From IMG/VR virus record IMGVR_UViG_3300021341_000070, positions 1 through 35,790 of that record: a stretch of 35,790 nt of DNA; one strand, written 5' to 3'. The notes below the pieces were generated by a model. That model ran no database searches. It was not told the origin of the DNA and was given only the letters and a program-made list of their open reading frames with translations. The translations under genes were made by a program, and so were the position numbers. Of the stretch, positions 8,713-16,260 are shown in pieces. Source of the stretch: a virus. Each line of letters starts with the position of its first letter. Position 1 is the first letter of the stretch.

Positions 8713-8763
8713 TTTTCAATAGTTTTAGTTCTAGCTTTAAAAAATCAATTCCGGATCCGGTCC

Positions 8764-9144
8764 TTACGAAGTTGTAATCTTCAGCCCTTCTCCTTTTTTC
8801 ACTGACTCGGCGAAGGCTTTGTCTGCCGCACCATTTTGAGCCAACCAGGCCGCCTTAGCAGGATCCCCTTCTTTGGCAGCAGGATCATGGACGGGAGCAG
8901 CATGGGTCTTGGTATCACCCGGCTGATCACCGATCTGCTGTACATTACCCTCCAGCTTGGCTACTTTGTCCGCTAGGGGTTTGATAGCGTCAGCAACCAC
9001 CGTTTTCAGGGTATCGGCTAATTGTTGTTGGGCCAATTGTTCGGGCGTCTCCACTTTAAAGTTGCGACCGGTGAGCTCAGCCACCAGGTCATCTACTTTC
9101 AGATCGCCATTCTGCAAGCTTTCTCTTAATTCAGCTGCATTCAT
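8764..9144 (-). CDS. Possible nested scaffold protein from an internal start in the protease gene
   Basis: An in-frame ATG at 9144 (protein MNAAELRESLQNGDLKVDDL onward, 126 aa) is preceded on the coding strand by an A-rich stretch (AAAACGAAAAAAATC). Such stretches are the typical translation-start context in Bacteroidota. The resulting product is the helical C-terminal domain alone, comparable in logic to the nested scaffold genes of phage lambda and relatives. Whether it is made is unproven. Confidence 0.35.
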   Translation of the reverse strand: MNAAELRESLQNGDLKVDDLVAELTGRNFKVETPEQLAQQQLADTLKTVVADAIKPLADKVAKLEGNVQQIGDQPGDTKTHAAPVHDPAAKEGDPAKAAWLAQNGAADKAFAESVKKGEGLKITTS

Positions 9145-9909
9145 GATTTTTTTCGTTTTAATATTAGTAATCGGGTCCTGCTCTACCTGGTGGCGAGTAG
9201 TTCCCATGAAAAATCGGTCACGTAGACGGTAGAGTAACCCTTTGGATTGGCTGTCATCTTTCGAGCTGAAGTGTCGAACCATTTCTGCATAGGTCATGCG
9301 CTCCACATCGGCAGGCACATCCTGAGCATCATAGTCTTCTACCTTTTCGATCAAACCCAAGTCTTCCACTTCATCAGCGGTCAACCAGTGATCATCATAG
9401 TCGTAGAAGCTGGTTCGAATCTCATCTCGATCCATACCAGTAGCCTTGGCCATGGTAGCGATAGCTGCTTGGTCGAATTTCTTCAATCGCTCAGCTTCTT
9501 GCTCCATGTCTTTAGCTGTACCCATGGCAAAAGAAGAGGTGGCATGGATCATCAATTTGGCATTGCCCGCCATATGTCGATGGGGGGCAGCCAACCAGAT
9601 ATCGGCAGCCATGCTGGCGGCCATACCGTCATTGTAAGTATGAATTTCGGCCTTGCTGCTTTGGATAGCAGCAATGATGGGATCGCCATGGTATACGGAG
9701 CCTCCGGGGCTATTAATGCGTATGTTGATACGCTGGAAGCGGCTTTCCAGCTCGCGTAATTGCCGTATCACAGCAATGTCGGTCAGACTTTCCTCCTTGA
9801 GGTCATCATCCCACCAATAATCCTGGCCGATGAAGCCATATAATAGAAGATCCGCCGAGCATTCTCCCTCGACGGCTACTACTTTGAAGTAGGTTAAAGG
9901 CTTTTTCAT
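8764..9909 (-). CDS. ClpP-like prohead maturation protease fused to C-terminal scaffold-like region
   Basis: Residues 1-230 form a ClpP/S14-type serine protease: INIRINSPGGSVYHGD (61-76) precedes the GMAAS nucleophile (Ser99) and MIHATSS carries the catalytic His122, with an HWLTADEVEDLGLIE segment (about 173-187) supplying the family-typical acidic region. Residues 256-381 are helical, Glu/Lys/Ala-rich and end with GEGLKITTS, typical of an internal scaffold. The enzyme processes prohead proteins, including its own scaffold, during capsid maturation. It is immediately upstream of the capsid gene. The 381-aa length fits protease-scaffold fusions of tailed phages. Confidence 0.9.
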   Translation of the reverse strand: MKKPLTYFKVVAVEGECSADLLLYGFIGQDYWWDDDLKEESLTDIAVIRQLRELESRFQRINIRINSPGGSVYHGDPIIAAIQSSKAEIHTYNDGMAASMAADIWLAAPHRHMAGNAKLMIHATSSFAMGTAKDMEQEAERLKKFDQAAIATMAKATGMDRDEIRTSFYDYDDHWLTADEVEDLGLIEKVEDYDAQDVPADVERMTYAEMVRHFSSKDDSQSKGLLYRLRDRFFMGTTRHQVEQDPITNIKTKKIMNAAELRESLQNGDLKVDDLVAELTGRNFKVETPEQLAQQQLADTLKTVVADAIKPLADKVAKLEGNVQQIGDQPGDTKTHAAPVHDPAAKEGDPAKAAWLAQNGAADKAFAESVKKGEGLKITTS

Positions 9910-9948
9910 ACAACAAAAATGAGGTTAAGGCCCCAGCTGATCCAGGAC

Positions 9949-10443
9949 CTAGTAAATTGGTGCATAACCCGCGGCTCGCTGCTTGGACTGACTTAGAAAC
10001 TGGATCCGATAGCTATTCAGCCCATTTTCATCGGCAGTGCCGGCATCGGCTTTAAAACGAAGCGGCGCCTCCAACGTACCCAAGAGCCAAGGCTGGCCAT
10101 TACGATCCTGGAGCTTGACCAAAAAGTCCAACTCTTCCATCTGCTGCAGCTCATAACTAGCTGCCGGCTGCAAACGAGGTACTGTGCCCGCTACTTGGCC
10201 ATTGAATCGACCTCCTTGATTGCGACGTGCGCTATTTTCTTCCCAAGTTTTTCCGCTGGGGAGTAGGGGCATTTTGAGCCAATCACCACTTGAAAAGGGA
10301 ATGGCATAGAGCCAATTACCGGTATTGGATCGCATCGGCTCATACTGGCTCGTATCGATCCAATCGACTGGCGCGTACTCGACGATCACCAGCCCACCTA
10401 AATTCCGATTTCCACAAAAATGAAGGAGGCCTTGCAGGTTCAT
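9949..10443 (-). CDS. Hypothetical phage structural protein, 164 aa
   Basis: The protein starts MNLQGLLHFCGNRNLGGLVI and is predicted beta-rich, with many Trp/Tyr and no membrane segment. It ends SQSKQRAAGYAPIY. It precedes the protease and capsid genes by 39 bp and is co-oriented, so it probably belongs to the virion morphogenesis operon. A central segment (LDFLVKLQDRNGQPWLLGTL) looks like paired beta strands of a tail- or baseplate-type fold. The precise function is not assignable. Confidence 0.6.
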   Translation of the reverse strand: MNLQGLLHFCGNRNLGGLVIVEYAPVDWIDTSQYEPMRSNTGNWLYAIPFSSGDWLKMPLLPSGKTWEENSARRNQGGRFNGQVAGTVPRLQPAASYELQQMEELDFLVKLQDRNGQPWLLGTLEAPLRFKADAGTADENGLNSYRIQFLSQSKQRAAGYAPIY

Positions 10444-10532
10444 AACTGCAAGGTAAGGGGAGCCAAAACCTTAGGAAAGGACAGGAAAAAGAGGACACGC
10501 TATTCTGACTAAATTCGACGGAAAGTCAACAA

Positions 10533-11036
10533 CTACGCGGCTTCTGGGCCGCCGCCACTATGGTCAGTGAAAAGCGTGATTTTTCGCACTTTTCTGAGCC
10601 TATAATTGCTTTTTTTTAGTGCATCGTAGGTTAAAAGCTCATCAATCTCAAATTGGCGCAAAAAATCATAGATACTCTCGATCTCTTTTTCATTGTATTT
10701 ACGCTTGGCGAAGAGTACACGATCGAGTAATAATTCATTAAGTAGCTTATGTAAGAATTGATTAAAGACGACCACATTCTGTGCACTAATGGCAATCTCA
10801 CCTCTACTGAGTAAGCGGGAACTAAGTTTGAACTGTAACTGGTCACAGTATTCTGCATTGAGCCGATATTCGTTTCGGTCAGGCATATTCATTTTGCCGA
10901 CCAGCATCATTCGGAGCACGTAGCAGATAATACCACCAGTGGTAAGGTCTAAAACGCCATCCTCATCGCAGTTTTCTAAGAGAAGCGCAAACTGCTTGAG
11001 GTGGGGCTTGATAGGGATACTTGCGATTATGTTCAT
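10533..11036 (-). CDS. Hypothetical protein, 167 aa, helical
   Basis: A mostly alpha-helical protein (MNIIASIPIKPHLKQFALLL onward) with a basic C-terminal segment (KKSNYRLRKVRKITLF) and a Gly-rich tail. No membrane segment or known motif was seen. It lies between the HEPN-type cargo gene and the structural operon, in the same direction, and starts about 100 bp after the HEPN gene. It could be a phage regulatory or assembly protein; the basic tail is compatible with nucleic-acid contact. Confidence 0.6.
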   Translation of the reverse strand: MNIIASIPIKPHLKQFALLLENCDEDGVLDLTTGGIICYVLRMMLVGKMNMPDRNEYRLNAEYCDQLQFKLSSRLLSRGEIAISAQNVVVFNQFLHKLLNELLLDRVLFAKRKYNEKEIESIYDFLRQFEIDELLTYDALKKSNYRLRKVRKITLFTDHSGGGPEAA

Positions 11037-11139
11037 GCCGTAATTTTGGTGTCAAAAAATACGGCCTATGGTTTCCTAAATACCGGTCTAGCTATGAGAA
11101 GTAGCTACCTTCTGGCAATCATGACTCTCCTGCTTATTA

Positions 11140-11649
11140 CTATTCTACCTGTTGTTTTCTACTCATGTTTGCTTGAAATAACCCAAAAACATACCCATTG
11201 AGATAACTTAATAAGTATGCAATATTACCTAAGTTTTTACGCTCATTTGGGTTTTTGAAATCTGCTTCAATGCCATTCAATGATTTAGGGTCGATTTTTT
11301 TGATACTAGCAATTAAATCTCTAAGGGTGAATTCATTATAACTCAAGCTATGAGCAAATTCATTTCGAATTTTATTCAAGAGCTTAAAAGAATATATAAT
11401 GTGTTCTCTATTCGATTTTGGTAATCTTCCGAATTCCTCCAATAAGAAGATCTTGTTCGAATACGTGTAATTGGATTTGAAAAGGTTAATTCTGTCTGAG
11501 TTGGAGATGGATTCTAAGTAACAGTTGATAGCGTATTCACTGATTATATGCCCTTTCAGTATAATGTTCTCAATCACATTAATCTGGCTGATGAATTTTC
11601 CCGCGAAGTTTGAAAATTGTTTATCAGAATAGTTTCTAATCTCCTCCAT
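11140..11649 (-). CDS. HEPN-like protein with RNEFAH motif, 169 aa
   Basis: The all-helical, AT-rich-coded protein carries LLNKIRNEFAHSL, in which Arg95 and His100 form the R-x4-H signature (Arg followed by a polar Asn) of HEPN ribonuclease-fold proteins; MltR and DUF4145-type proteins share this look. HEPN proteins often act in toxin-antitoxin, abortive-infection and other defence systems. No partner such as an MNT nucleotidyltransferase is adjacent. The gene sits alone behind a terminator and has base composition unlike its structural-gene neighbours, fitting prophage cargo. Activity depends on whether the motif is catalytic here or only structural. Confidence 0.6.
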   Translation of the reverse strand: MEEIRNYSDKQFSNFAGKFISQINVIENIILKGHIISEYAINCYLESISNSDRINLFKSNYTYSNKIFLLEEFGRLPKSNREHIIYSFKLLNKIRNEFAHSLSYNEFTLRDLIASIKKIDPKSLNGIEADFKNPNERKNLGNIAYLLSYLNGYVFGLFQANMSRKQQVE

Positions 11650-11700
11650 TTAGGTTTTTACTTTGAATTTATTTATGCATTTCACTTTCGAAATATACGC

Positions 11701-11723
11701 AAAAAGGGAACACTATGGTTCCC
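11701..11723 (-). terminator. Rho-independent terminator after the 129-aa gene
   Basis: On the minus strand the stem GGGAAC...GTTCCC (arms 11706-11711 and 11718-11723) is followed by five T residues (11705-11701). It would end the holin-side transcript before the HEPN gene, separating that cargo gene from the phage operon. Confidence 0.75.
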
Positions 11724-11756
11724 TCAACACCAAAAAAATTACTTAGACATTATTCT

Positions 11757-12146
11757 TTAGGCAGCTTCTGCAGGTGCTTTGGATCGGGCGAAAATCCGAA
11801 TCCCATGCATGATGCCTTTTACTATTCCTTTAAGATCTGTGGTCAACTCAGGCTTGCCGGTGATCTCAAAACTGGCAGCTGCCTTAACAAAGGCGATCTC
11901 AAAGTCATCGTCACTAATTGTGCTCAGTTCAGGAATGATCTGGTCGGAGTCCTCCAAGCCACGCTGGATGACGCCAGGTAGGACTAGGAAAAAGCCAGCA
12001 TCACTCCAATCCACCTTTTTGTCACCAAAGGCATTGGCGAAGGCTTCGCCGGTTTCTAGGGTAGCAGTGGTTAGCTCCTGGAAGTTGACGGCCTGCTGGA
12101 CCTGAACTTGGAGCTGCTGCATGACTTGCAATTGTGCATCTTTCAT
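11757..12146 (-). CDS. Hypothetical phage protein, 129 aa
   Basis: The N-terminus is Gln-rich and coiled-coil-like (MKDAQLQVMQQLQVQVQQAV). A helical domain with several acidic stretches follows (STISDDDFEIAFVKAAASFE), ending in Ala-rich sequence. No membrane segment is seen. It is the last gene before a clear terminator and follows the holin by 67 bp, so it probably shares the lysis-side transcript. It could be a lysis regulator or a virion-associated small protein; no family is recognised. Confidence 0.6.
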   Translation of the reverse strand: MKDAQLQVMQQLQVQVQQAVNFQELTTATLETGEAFANAFGDKKVDWSDAGFFLVLPGVIQRGLEDSDQIIPELSTISDDDFEIAFVKAAASFEITGKPELTTDLKGIVKGIMHGIRIFARSKAPAEAA

Positions 12147-12213
12147 CGTACGAGATTTTAATGATTGAAATTTCTGATAGCAAGATGCCGAGCAATTGTT
12201 CGCTAAGAAAGGA

Positions 12214-12657
12214 CTAGGTAGGGGGCTTAGGAAGCTTGCCTTTGACGTAAGAGGTGATCGCCGTTTTAACGACTTCCAATATATTGGTACCCGTAATCAC
12301 AGAGATGTTTTCCAGATTAGAATACAACTCCACTAAAGCGATATAGGAAGAAACCAGATACACCAGCCAATCGGTACCCAGCATACTCTTTTCCACAATC
12401 AACACTAGCACAATAGCCATGCTGTAAAAGACGATCTTTTCGACGGTTCGGTATAGTCCTCTGCTAGTAATCTTGTCACCACGCTTTTTGGCTGCTGTAA
12501 GGCCTGTGATCCAGTCGCAGATGACCAATACAATACCTACCGCCAAAAAGCTGGCTACAGGCATCAGGTTAACACCTATCCATCCGAGGATAATAGAAGA
12601 AATAGCTTTCCATCCATGTGCCTTTGCTAAGGCCACTAATAATTGCTCAAAACTCAT
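12214..12657 (-). CDS. Holin, phage_holin_4-type
   Basis: The 147-aa form starting MSFEQLLVALAKAHGWKAIS is preferred; an in-frame ATG at 12681 would add eight residues. Three to four hydrophobic helices are visible: ISSIILGWIGVNLMPVASFL, the segment running VGIVLVICDWITGLTA, and VFYSMAIVLVLIVE followed by WLVYLVSSYIALVEL. The ending SNLENISVITG matches the ENxxxIG region of the toxin-secretion/lysis holin family (Phage_holin_4_1). It would permeabilise the inner membrane at lysis. No endolysin gene is adjacent or elsewhere in the window. Confidence 0.85.
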   Translation of the reverse strand: MSFEQLLVALAKAHGWKAISSIILGWIGVNLMPVASFLAVGIVLVICDWITGLTAAKKRGDKITSRGLYRTVEKIVFYSMAIVLVLIVEKSMLGTDWLVYLVSSYIALVELYSNLENISVITGTNILEVVKTAITSYVKGKLPKPPT

Positions 12658-13179
12658 AAGCCGTTGTTTTGTGCCTCTCATTTCCCTTTGTTTTGCTGTG
12701 AGTGGATATTTGTTCAGGGAATAGGGAGGTAAGATAGAGGTAGACTATGGAGTTATCGAGGACTACCTACAGCACAATATTCCCGGTTAAGACTTCGGCC
12801 TGTTTGATAAGGAGGACATGTACCTTCTCTCATTAACCGCTTGCGAAAAACACTATGCCCTGATATCGCTTTTTGAGTGGACTTTTGGACTTTTGTCTCT
12901 AAGTGTACTGATTATCAATTACTTATATAGTCCACCCCTAGTGGACTCCGGTGGACTATTTCCACTTATTGTGGACTTCTGGACTTTTGGACTATCGTGG
13001 ACTACAAAGTGGACTCCGTAATTAATTGATTCATAGTGTGTTAAACACCGATAGTCCAAAAGTCCACTCCATTTTCCTTTTTTAGCATAGTCTTTTTTTG
13101 GGTTAGTGTTAATTTCTAATAATAAAATATATAATATATATAGGCTGACTTCTGGCTTTCTCCTTGGCCATCCAGGCAT
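12658..13179. other. Intergenic region with repeat cluster, no convincing gene
   Basis: This stretch of about 520 bp between the holin and the 69-aa gene is dominated by the GTGGACT repeat cluster (12875-13070). An AT-rich segment around 13120-13140 is made of TA steps. A short plus-strand frame here crosses the repeats and does not look coding. The unit probably provides promoter and control functions for the holin transcript. Confidence 0.6.
12875..13070. repeat. GTGGACT repeat cluster (direct and inverted copies)
   Basis: Forward GTGGACT occurs at 12877, 12941, 12951, 12971, 12997 and 13009. The inverse AGTCCAC is at 12929 and 13061. Longer related units are GAGTGGACTTTTGGACT (12875-12891), TGGACTTTTGGACTAT (12980-12995) and ATAGTCCAAAAGTCCACTC (13051-13069). 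AGTCCAC/GTGGACT at 12929-12947 forms a small hairpin with a 5-base loop. The 19-mer recurs exactly at 28440-28458. Arrangement upstream of the holin suggests multiple binding sites for one protein. Confidence 0.8.
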
Positions 13180-13208
13180 AAAAAAAGCCCCAGCGGGAAC
13201 GCTGAGGC
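13180..13208 (-). terminator. Rho-independent terminator after the 69-aa gene
   Basis: Read on the minus strand, GCCTCAGCG and CGCTGGGGC form a nine-base stem with one G-T pair around a TTCC loop (13187-13208). A run of seven T follows (13186-13180). It closes the transcript of the two small genes at 13251-13768 upstream of the repeat cluster. Confidence 0.85.
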
Positions 13209-13250
13209 TGAATAAGTCAAAAATATTGACAAACACACAAAAACTAAGAT

Positions 13251-13460
13251 TTAGGTATTAGGGGCCTGCTCGAGGTCGCCGAGGTATTCCTTAGCATCAG
13301 CCATATTGGTGACGATGGCCTGGCCACGGGCGAAGGCTCCATCCAATTCTTTCTTTAGCCGGGCGATCTCCTCCTGATTGCGTTTGGCTTCGCCTTCCCA
13401 GTAGTTCACCTGTTTACGGGCTCGTTTTAGATTGCGAGCTTTTACTTCTTCGTTCGTCAT
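13251..13460 (-). CDS. Small coiled-coil protein, 69 aa
   Basis: The sequence, starting MTNEEVKARNLKRARKQVNY, is almost entirely heptad-type helix rich in Lys/Arg/Glu, without a membrane segment. It lies 50 bp after the 85-aa gene on the same strand and is followed by a strong terminator, so it is the last gene of a two-gene unit. Function is unknown. Its small, charged coiled-coil nature fits a phage accessory or regulatory protein. Confidence 0.55.
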   Translation of the reverse strand: MTNEEVKARNLKRARKQVNYWEGEAKRNQEEIARLKKELDGAFARGQAIVTNMADAKEYLGDLEQAPNT

Positions 13461-13510
13461 GACTTTTTGCTGACAAGGTAGGGTTGGTGGCCAAGGGAGG
13501 AAAGGACTAG

Positions 13511-13768
13511 CTATTTGGGAGGCTGACGGAGCGTCTCCAGAAAATTATCCAACTCCCGGTAAGTATTTTGATCCTCCAGCTCGATGTTGCCTTGAGCATT
13601 GTAGACGAAGCCGTCGAAGAAGCGGCGGAAACGGGTGATGAGCTGCTCTGGAGGGATCCGGTCAATCAGTTGCTCGAGCGCCTGGATGGATGCTTCAGAG
13701 AGATGATGAGTCGCTAGCCAATGGCGGATCTCCGCATTGGCCGTCTTAGTAGTTGCTTGCTTTCTCAT
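13511..13768 (-). CDS. Hypothetical small protein, 85 aa
   Basis: The protein (MRKQATTKTANAEIRHWLAT onward) is helical, with HHLSEASIQALEQLIDRIPP resembling a small helix-turn-helix or adaptor core and a C-terminal helix ENFLETL-like ending LRQPPK. It is co-oriented with the 69-aa gene 50 bp downstream, making a probable operon. An AT-rich region with a 13-bp inverted repeat lies upstream and likely holds the promoter. No known family is recognised. Confidence 0.55.
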   Translation of the reverse strand: MRKQATTKTANAEIRHWLATHHLSEASIQALEQLIDRIPPEQLITRFRRFFDGFVYNAQGNIELEDQNTYRELDNFLETLRQPPK

Positions 13769-13819
13769 AGGACTATGATGGGTTTTTCCGGCCTCCCAAC
13801 CGGCATTCCAATTCTTTTA

Positions 13820-13878
13820 CAAATAAAACAAATTGTTTCAAATAAATCTTCTTTTTATAGAGCTTTTTGTTTTATTTG
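13820..13878. repeat. 13-bp perfect inverted repeat upstream of the 85-aa gene
   Basis: CAAATAAAACAAA (13820-13832) and TTTGTTTTATTTG (13866-13878) are exact reverse complements separated by 33 bp. It lies in the AT-rich leader of the 85-aa gene and could be an operator pair or a hairpin. Confidence 0.6.
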
Positions 13879-14014
13879 AGCTGTAGATTATTTTAAAGGG
13901 GATTGGAAGGCCTCCAGGAATGGGGGCTTTCTTTGGAAACTCAAATGATACTATTACAACAGGTTTATACCTGAAGTATTTGAAGATAAATACCCTTATC
14001 CGTTTGATAGATTT

Positions 14015-15028
14015 TTATTTCCTTTGATAGAGACTATATAGTTGTTTTAAGATTGTCTGATCTAAATTCTTTACAAGGAATTTTTCTTGCGTTTTAGATT
14101 CTAAATCCTGTAGAAATTCTTGCGCTACACTTTTATGGTAGAATTCTCCTAGAAAAAGGTTGTAGGTATTTTGTCCCTCATCAATATATAAGTGTACTAC
14201 CATATTCCAATTTTGGAATTTATCTTTTATTTCCAATCCATGAAGAAGGGCGTTGTTATAGTCATTTAAGCCTGATGCAATTTGGATCGTATATTTAAAT
14301 GATCCTTCTTGTTGTACCCAGGTAAACGTTTCTTTTATAGGTCCTTGGCTTGTATCTAGAATTTGTTCGACATTGGACTTTGGATCAATTCCTATCATAT
14401 CAGGTGATTCATGTGCTGGCAGTTCCTCATTTTCTATATGCACAGATGCCTTCTCTTGAATTTCATCCATAGACAGTCTTTTGTCAGGCCCTTCGGCTAG
14501 CGAAGCTGAATAGGTAATAGTACAAATCATCACAAAGGATGAGACGAAGACGATTTTAAGGCTTATTTCAAGTTTTGCTATTCCATCAATGGCAAAAATA
14601 GGTTTTCCATAGATCCTCCTTAGAAAACGCTCAAGATAACACATAGCTAGTATCAGGGTAGAGATGAGGAACAAAACTAAACTTACTGTAGAAATCAGAT
14701 TAGATTGTATGAATATAGAGAGATCTATGTCAGGTCTTGATAGCAGATTTTTAAGTTCATTTCCGTGTTGACTTTTGATTACTTCCCATAGTATCCATAA
14801 TAGCGCAGGAATTATAGCATTTCCAATGATTGGTGTAACAACCGGCTTGGCAACCTCAACAAAATCCATTATCCCTTGTACTATTGAGTTCCACCAATCA
14901 CCAATCTTAGAATTATGTCGTTCTTCTTCAAGTTTGATCAACCTTTTGAAAAGCTCTTCTTGAGTATCTGAAGGCTTGACATATTTTTTCATGAGATCCT
15001 TGACCTCTTGCTCATTTATTGTTTTCAT
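14015..15028 (-). CDS. Three-TM membrane protein with C-terminal SPOR-like domain
   Basis: The 337-aa protein has an N-terminal cytoplasmic helical region (1-60) and hydrophobic segments near 62-84, 105-132 and 154-176. An acidic linker (177-240) leads to a C-terminal domain (about 244-323) of the form FKYTIQIASG...YNLFLGEFYHKSVAQEFLQDLE. That spacing is typical of SPOR (sporulation-related) domains, which bind denuded peptidoglycan glycans in the periplasm. It begins 3 bp after the sigma factor stop, so the pair is one operon. In this arrangement it may sense cell-wall state and control the sigma factor, or be its main effector; both are inference. Confidence 0.72.
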   Translation of the reverse strand: MKTINEQEVKDLMKKYVKPSDTQEELFKRLIKLEEERHNSKIGDWWNSIVQGIMDFVEVAKPVVTPIIGNAIIPALLWILWEVIKSQHGNELKNLLSRPDIDLSIFIQSNLISTVSLVLFLISTLILAMCYLERFLRRIYGKPIFAIDGIAKLEISLKIVFVSSFVMICTITYSASLAEGPDKRLSMDEIQEKASVHIENEELPAHESPDMIGIDPKSNVEQILDTSQGPIKETFTWVQQEGSFKYTIQIASGLNDYNNALLHGLEIKDKFQNWNMVVHLYIDEGQNTYNLFLGEFYHKSVAQEFLQDLESKTQEKFLVKNLDQTILKQLYSLYQRK

Positions 15029-15031
15029 ACA

Positions 15032-15631
15032 TTATTTACCTTTTGTCCATTCAGTATCAATACCATTTTCTTTAAGCCAATTCCTTAAATGGACCCTGAT
15101 TCGATGAATATGACTTCTAACAGTACTTAACTTCATTTCTGTTCTTCCGTTAGTTAGATCCCGCATCCTTATGGCGACATCTAAATCGCTTAGTCCATAT
15201 ATAAAAACTAATTGGTAAATGATTTGCTTTTCTTCACTAAGTTGATTTACCCCATCTAATATCAGACTAGCCAACTCTTTGCCTTGTAATTCTAAGACAG
15301 GGTTTGAACTTGACTTCTTTCTCTGCAGTGGAATTAATGAGTCACTTTGAAAGCTCCCTTTTCTTTTTGAAGAGACTAAAGATTTATGATAATTGGAGAG
15401 AATATTACGTGCCGTAGCTTCAGCAAAGGTTGTAACCTTAGCCTTTCCTCGAAAATCCTTTACAACTGCCCGAGCAGTAGCCTCGAGAGCTTCTTCTCTG
15501 GTGTAGAAGGCTGATTTAGCCACTAGAGGAAATTTCCCATAGACCTTGTAGACAATTTCTCGGATTTCTTGCTTGATCTTCTCATACTCTTCATGGCTTA
15601 TGTCAGGATATAGTTTTCCAGAGTATTCCAT
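15032..15631 (-). CDS. RNA polymerase sigma factor, ECF/sigma-70-like
   Basis: At 199 aa this is the size of ECF sigma factors. The N-terminal half (EATARAVVKDFRGKAKVTTF, with AEATARNILSNYHKS following) matches region 2 with its DNA-melting helix. The C-terminal half (ILDGVNQLSEEKQIIYQLVF and MKLSTVRSHIHRIRVHLRNW) matches region 4 with its HTH. It is followed 3 bp later by the SPOR-tailed membrane gene. It would redirect RNA polymerase, perhaps in response to envelope signals. Its AT-rich composition separates it from the phage structural genes. Confidence 0.85.
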   Translation of the reverse strand: MEYSGKLYPDISHEEYEKIKQEIREIVYKVYGKFPLVAKSAFYTREEALEATARAVVKDFRGKAKVTTFAEATARNILSNYHKSLVSSKRKGSFQSDSLIPLQRKKSSSNPVLELQGKELASLILDGVNQLSEEKQIIYQLVFIYGLSDLDVAIRMRDLTNGRTEMKLSTVRSHIHRIRVHLRNWLKENGIDTEWTKGK

Positions 15632-15823
15632 CAGCTTTCAAGTTGATATTAATCAATAGTATTAGAGGCTTTGTATACTGAATTGGGGAAAAGTTGCAGA
15701 AAAGTTCTAAAAAATGATAAAAAAGTAAAAAGATGTCAATTGGTGGTTTCAGTTGCAACTATTTAGGTGTACAGTCTACTAACTGAATTATAACCAATAT
15801 TCGTACTGAATAAATTGGTTTAC

Positions 15824-16144
15824 ATGAAGATAACAACAAAAAAATGTAACATGTTTTTTAAAAACTTAAATAAGATTTCTGCTGCATTTGCTATTGTTGG
15901 TTTTACTGGTATGGTTATATATCAATATCAAAGAAATAAGTTTTTTGATCTATCTAAGACTGTGGAGTTTGCATTGGCTATGAGTGCTGTTCCAATCTGT
16001 TTCGGGTTAATTTATCTCGGATTTAATCAGGAGCCAATTAGGAAAAAGGAAATTGATATTACATTGTATCTAGTACTAGCTGGTCTAATCCTTCTTTTTA
16101 TTTTAGCTCAAGGGACTCTTATCGAGTTCAATACTTCAGATTAA
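15824..16144 (+). CDS. Small membrane protein, 106 aa
   Basis: ATG at 15824 is chosen over an in-frame TTG at 15815. Three hydrophobic segments are seen: ISAAFAIVGFTGMVIYQY, VEFALAMSAVPICFGLIYLG and TLYLVLAGLILLFILAQGTL, each of membrane-spanning length, with a Lys-rich N-terminus. It is divergent from the sigma factor across 192 bp that include a perfect AGTTGCAACT palindrome (15751-15760). Function is unknown; position suggests it may belong to the same regulon. Confidence 0.55.
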   Translation: MKITTKKCNMFFKNLNKISAAFAIVGFTGMVIYQYQRNKFFDLSKTVEFALAMSAVPICFGLIYLGFNQEPIRKKEIDITLYLVLAGLILLFILAQGTLIEFNTSD

Positions 16145-16260
16145 GTGAGATAGGTTTGAAGAATCAATTATAAATAGTTTTTTACTCTTTTCCTGTTTAT
16201 GGGCTCGAAATAAGAAAAGCAAGGTAGTTAAGTTTAAAACTATGTATCGATTCTGAAGTG

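Noticed and set aside
12818-13021. Plus-strand 67-aa frame preceded by AAGGAGG
   Set aside because: It runs through the GTGGACT repeats, and Shine-Dalgarno motifs carry little weight in Bacteroidota; composition is that of the repeat.
12875-13070. CRISPR array
   Set aside because: Units are short, irregularly spaced and in both orientations; no uniform repeat-spacer pattern and no cas genes.
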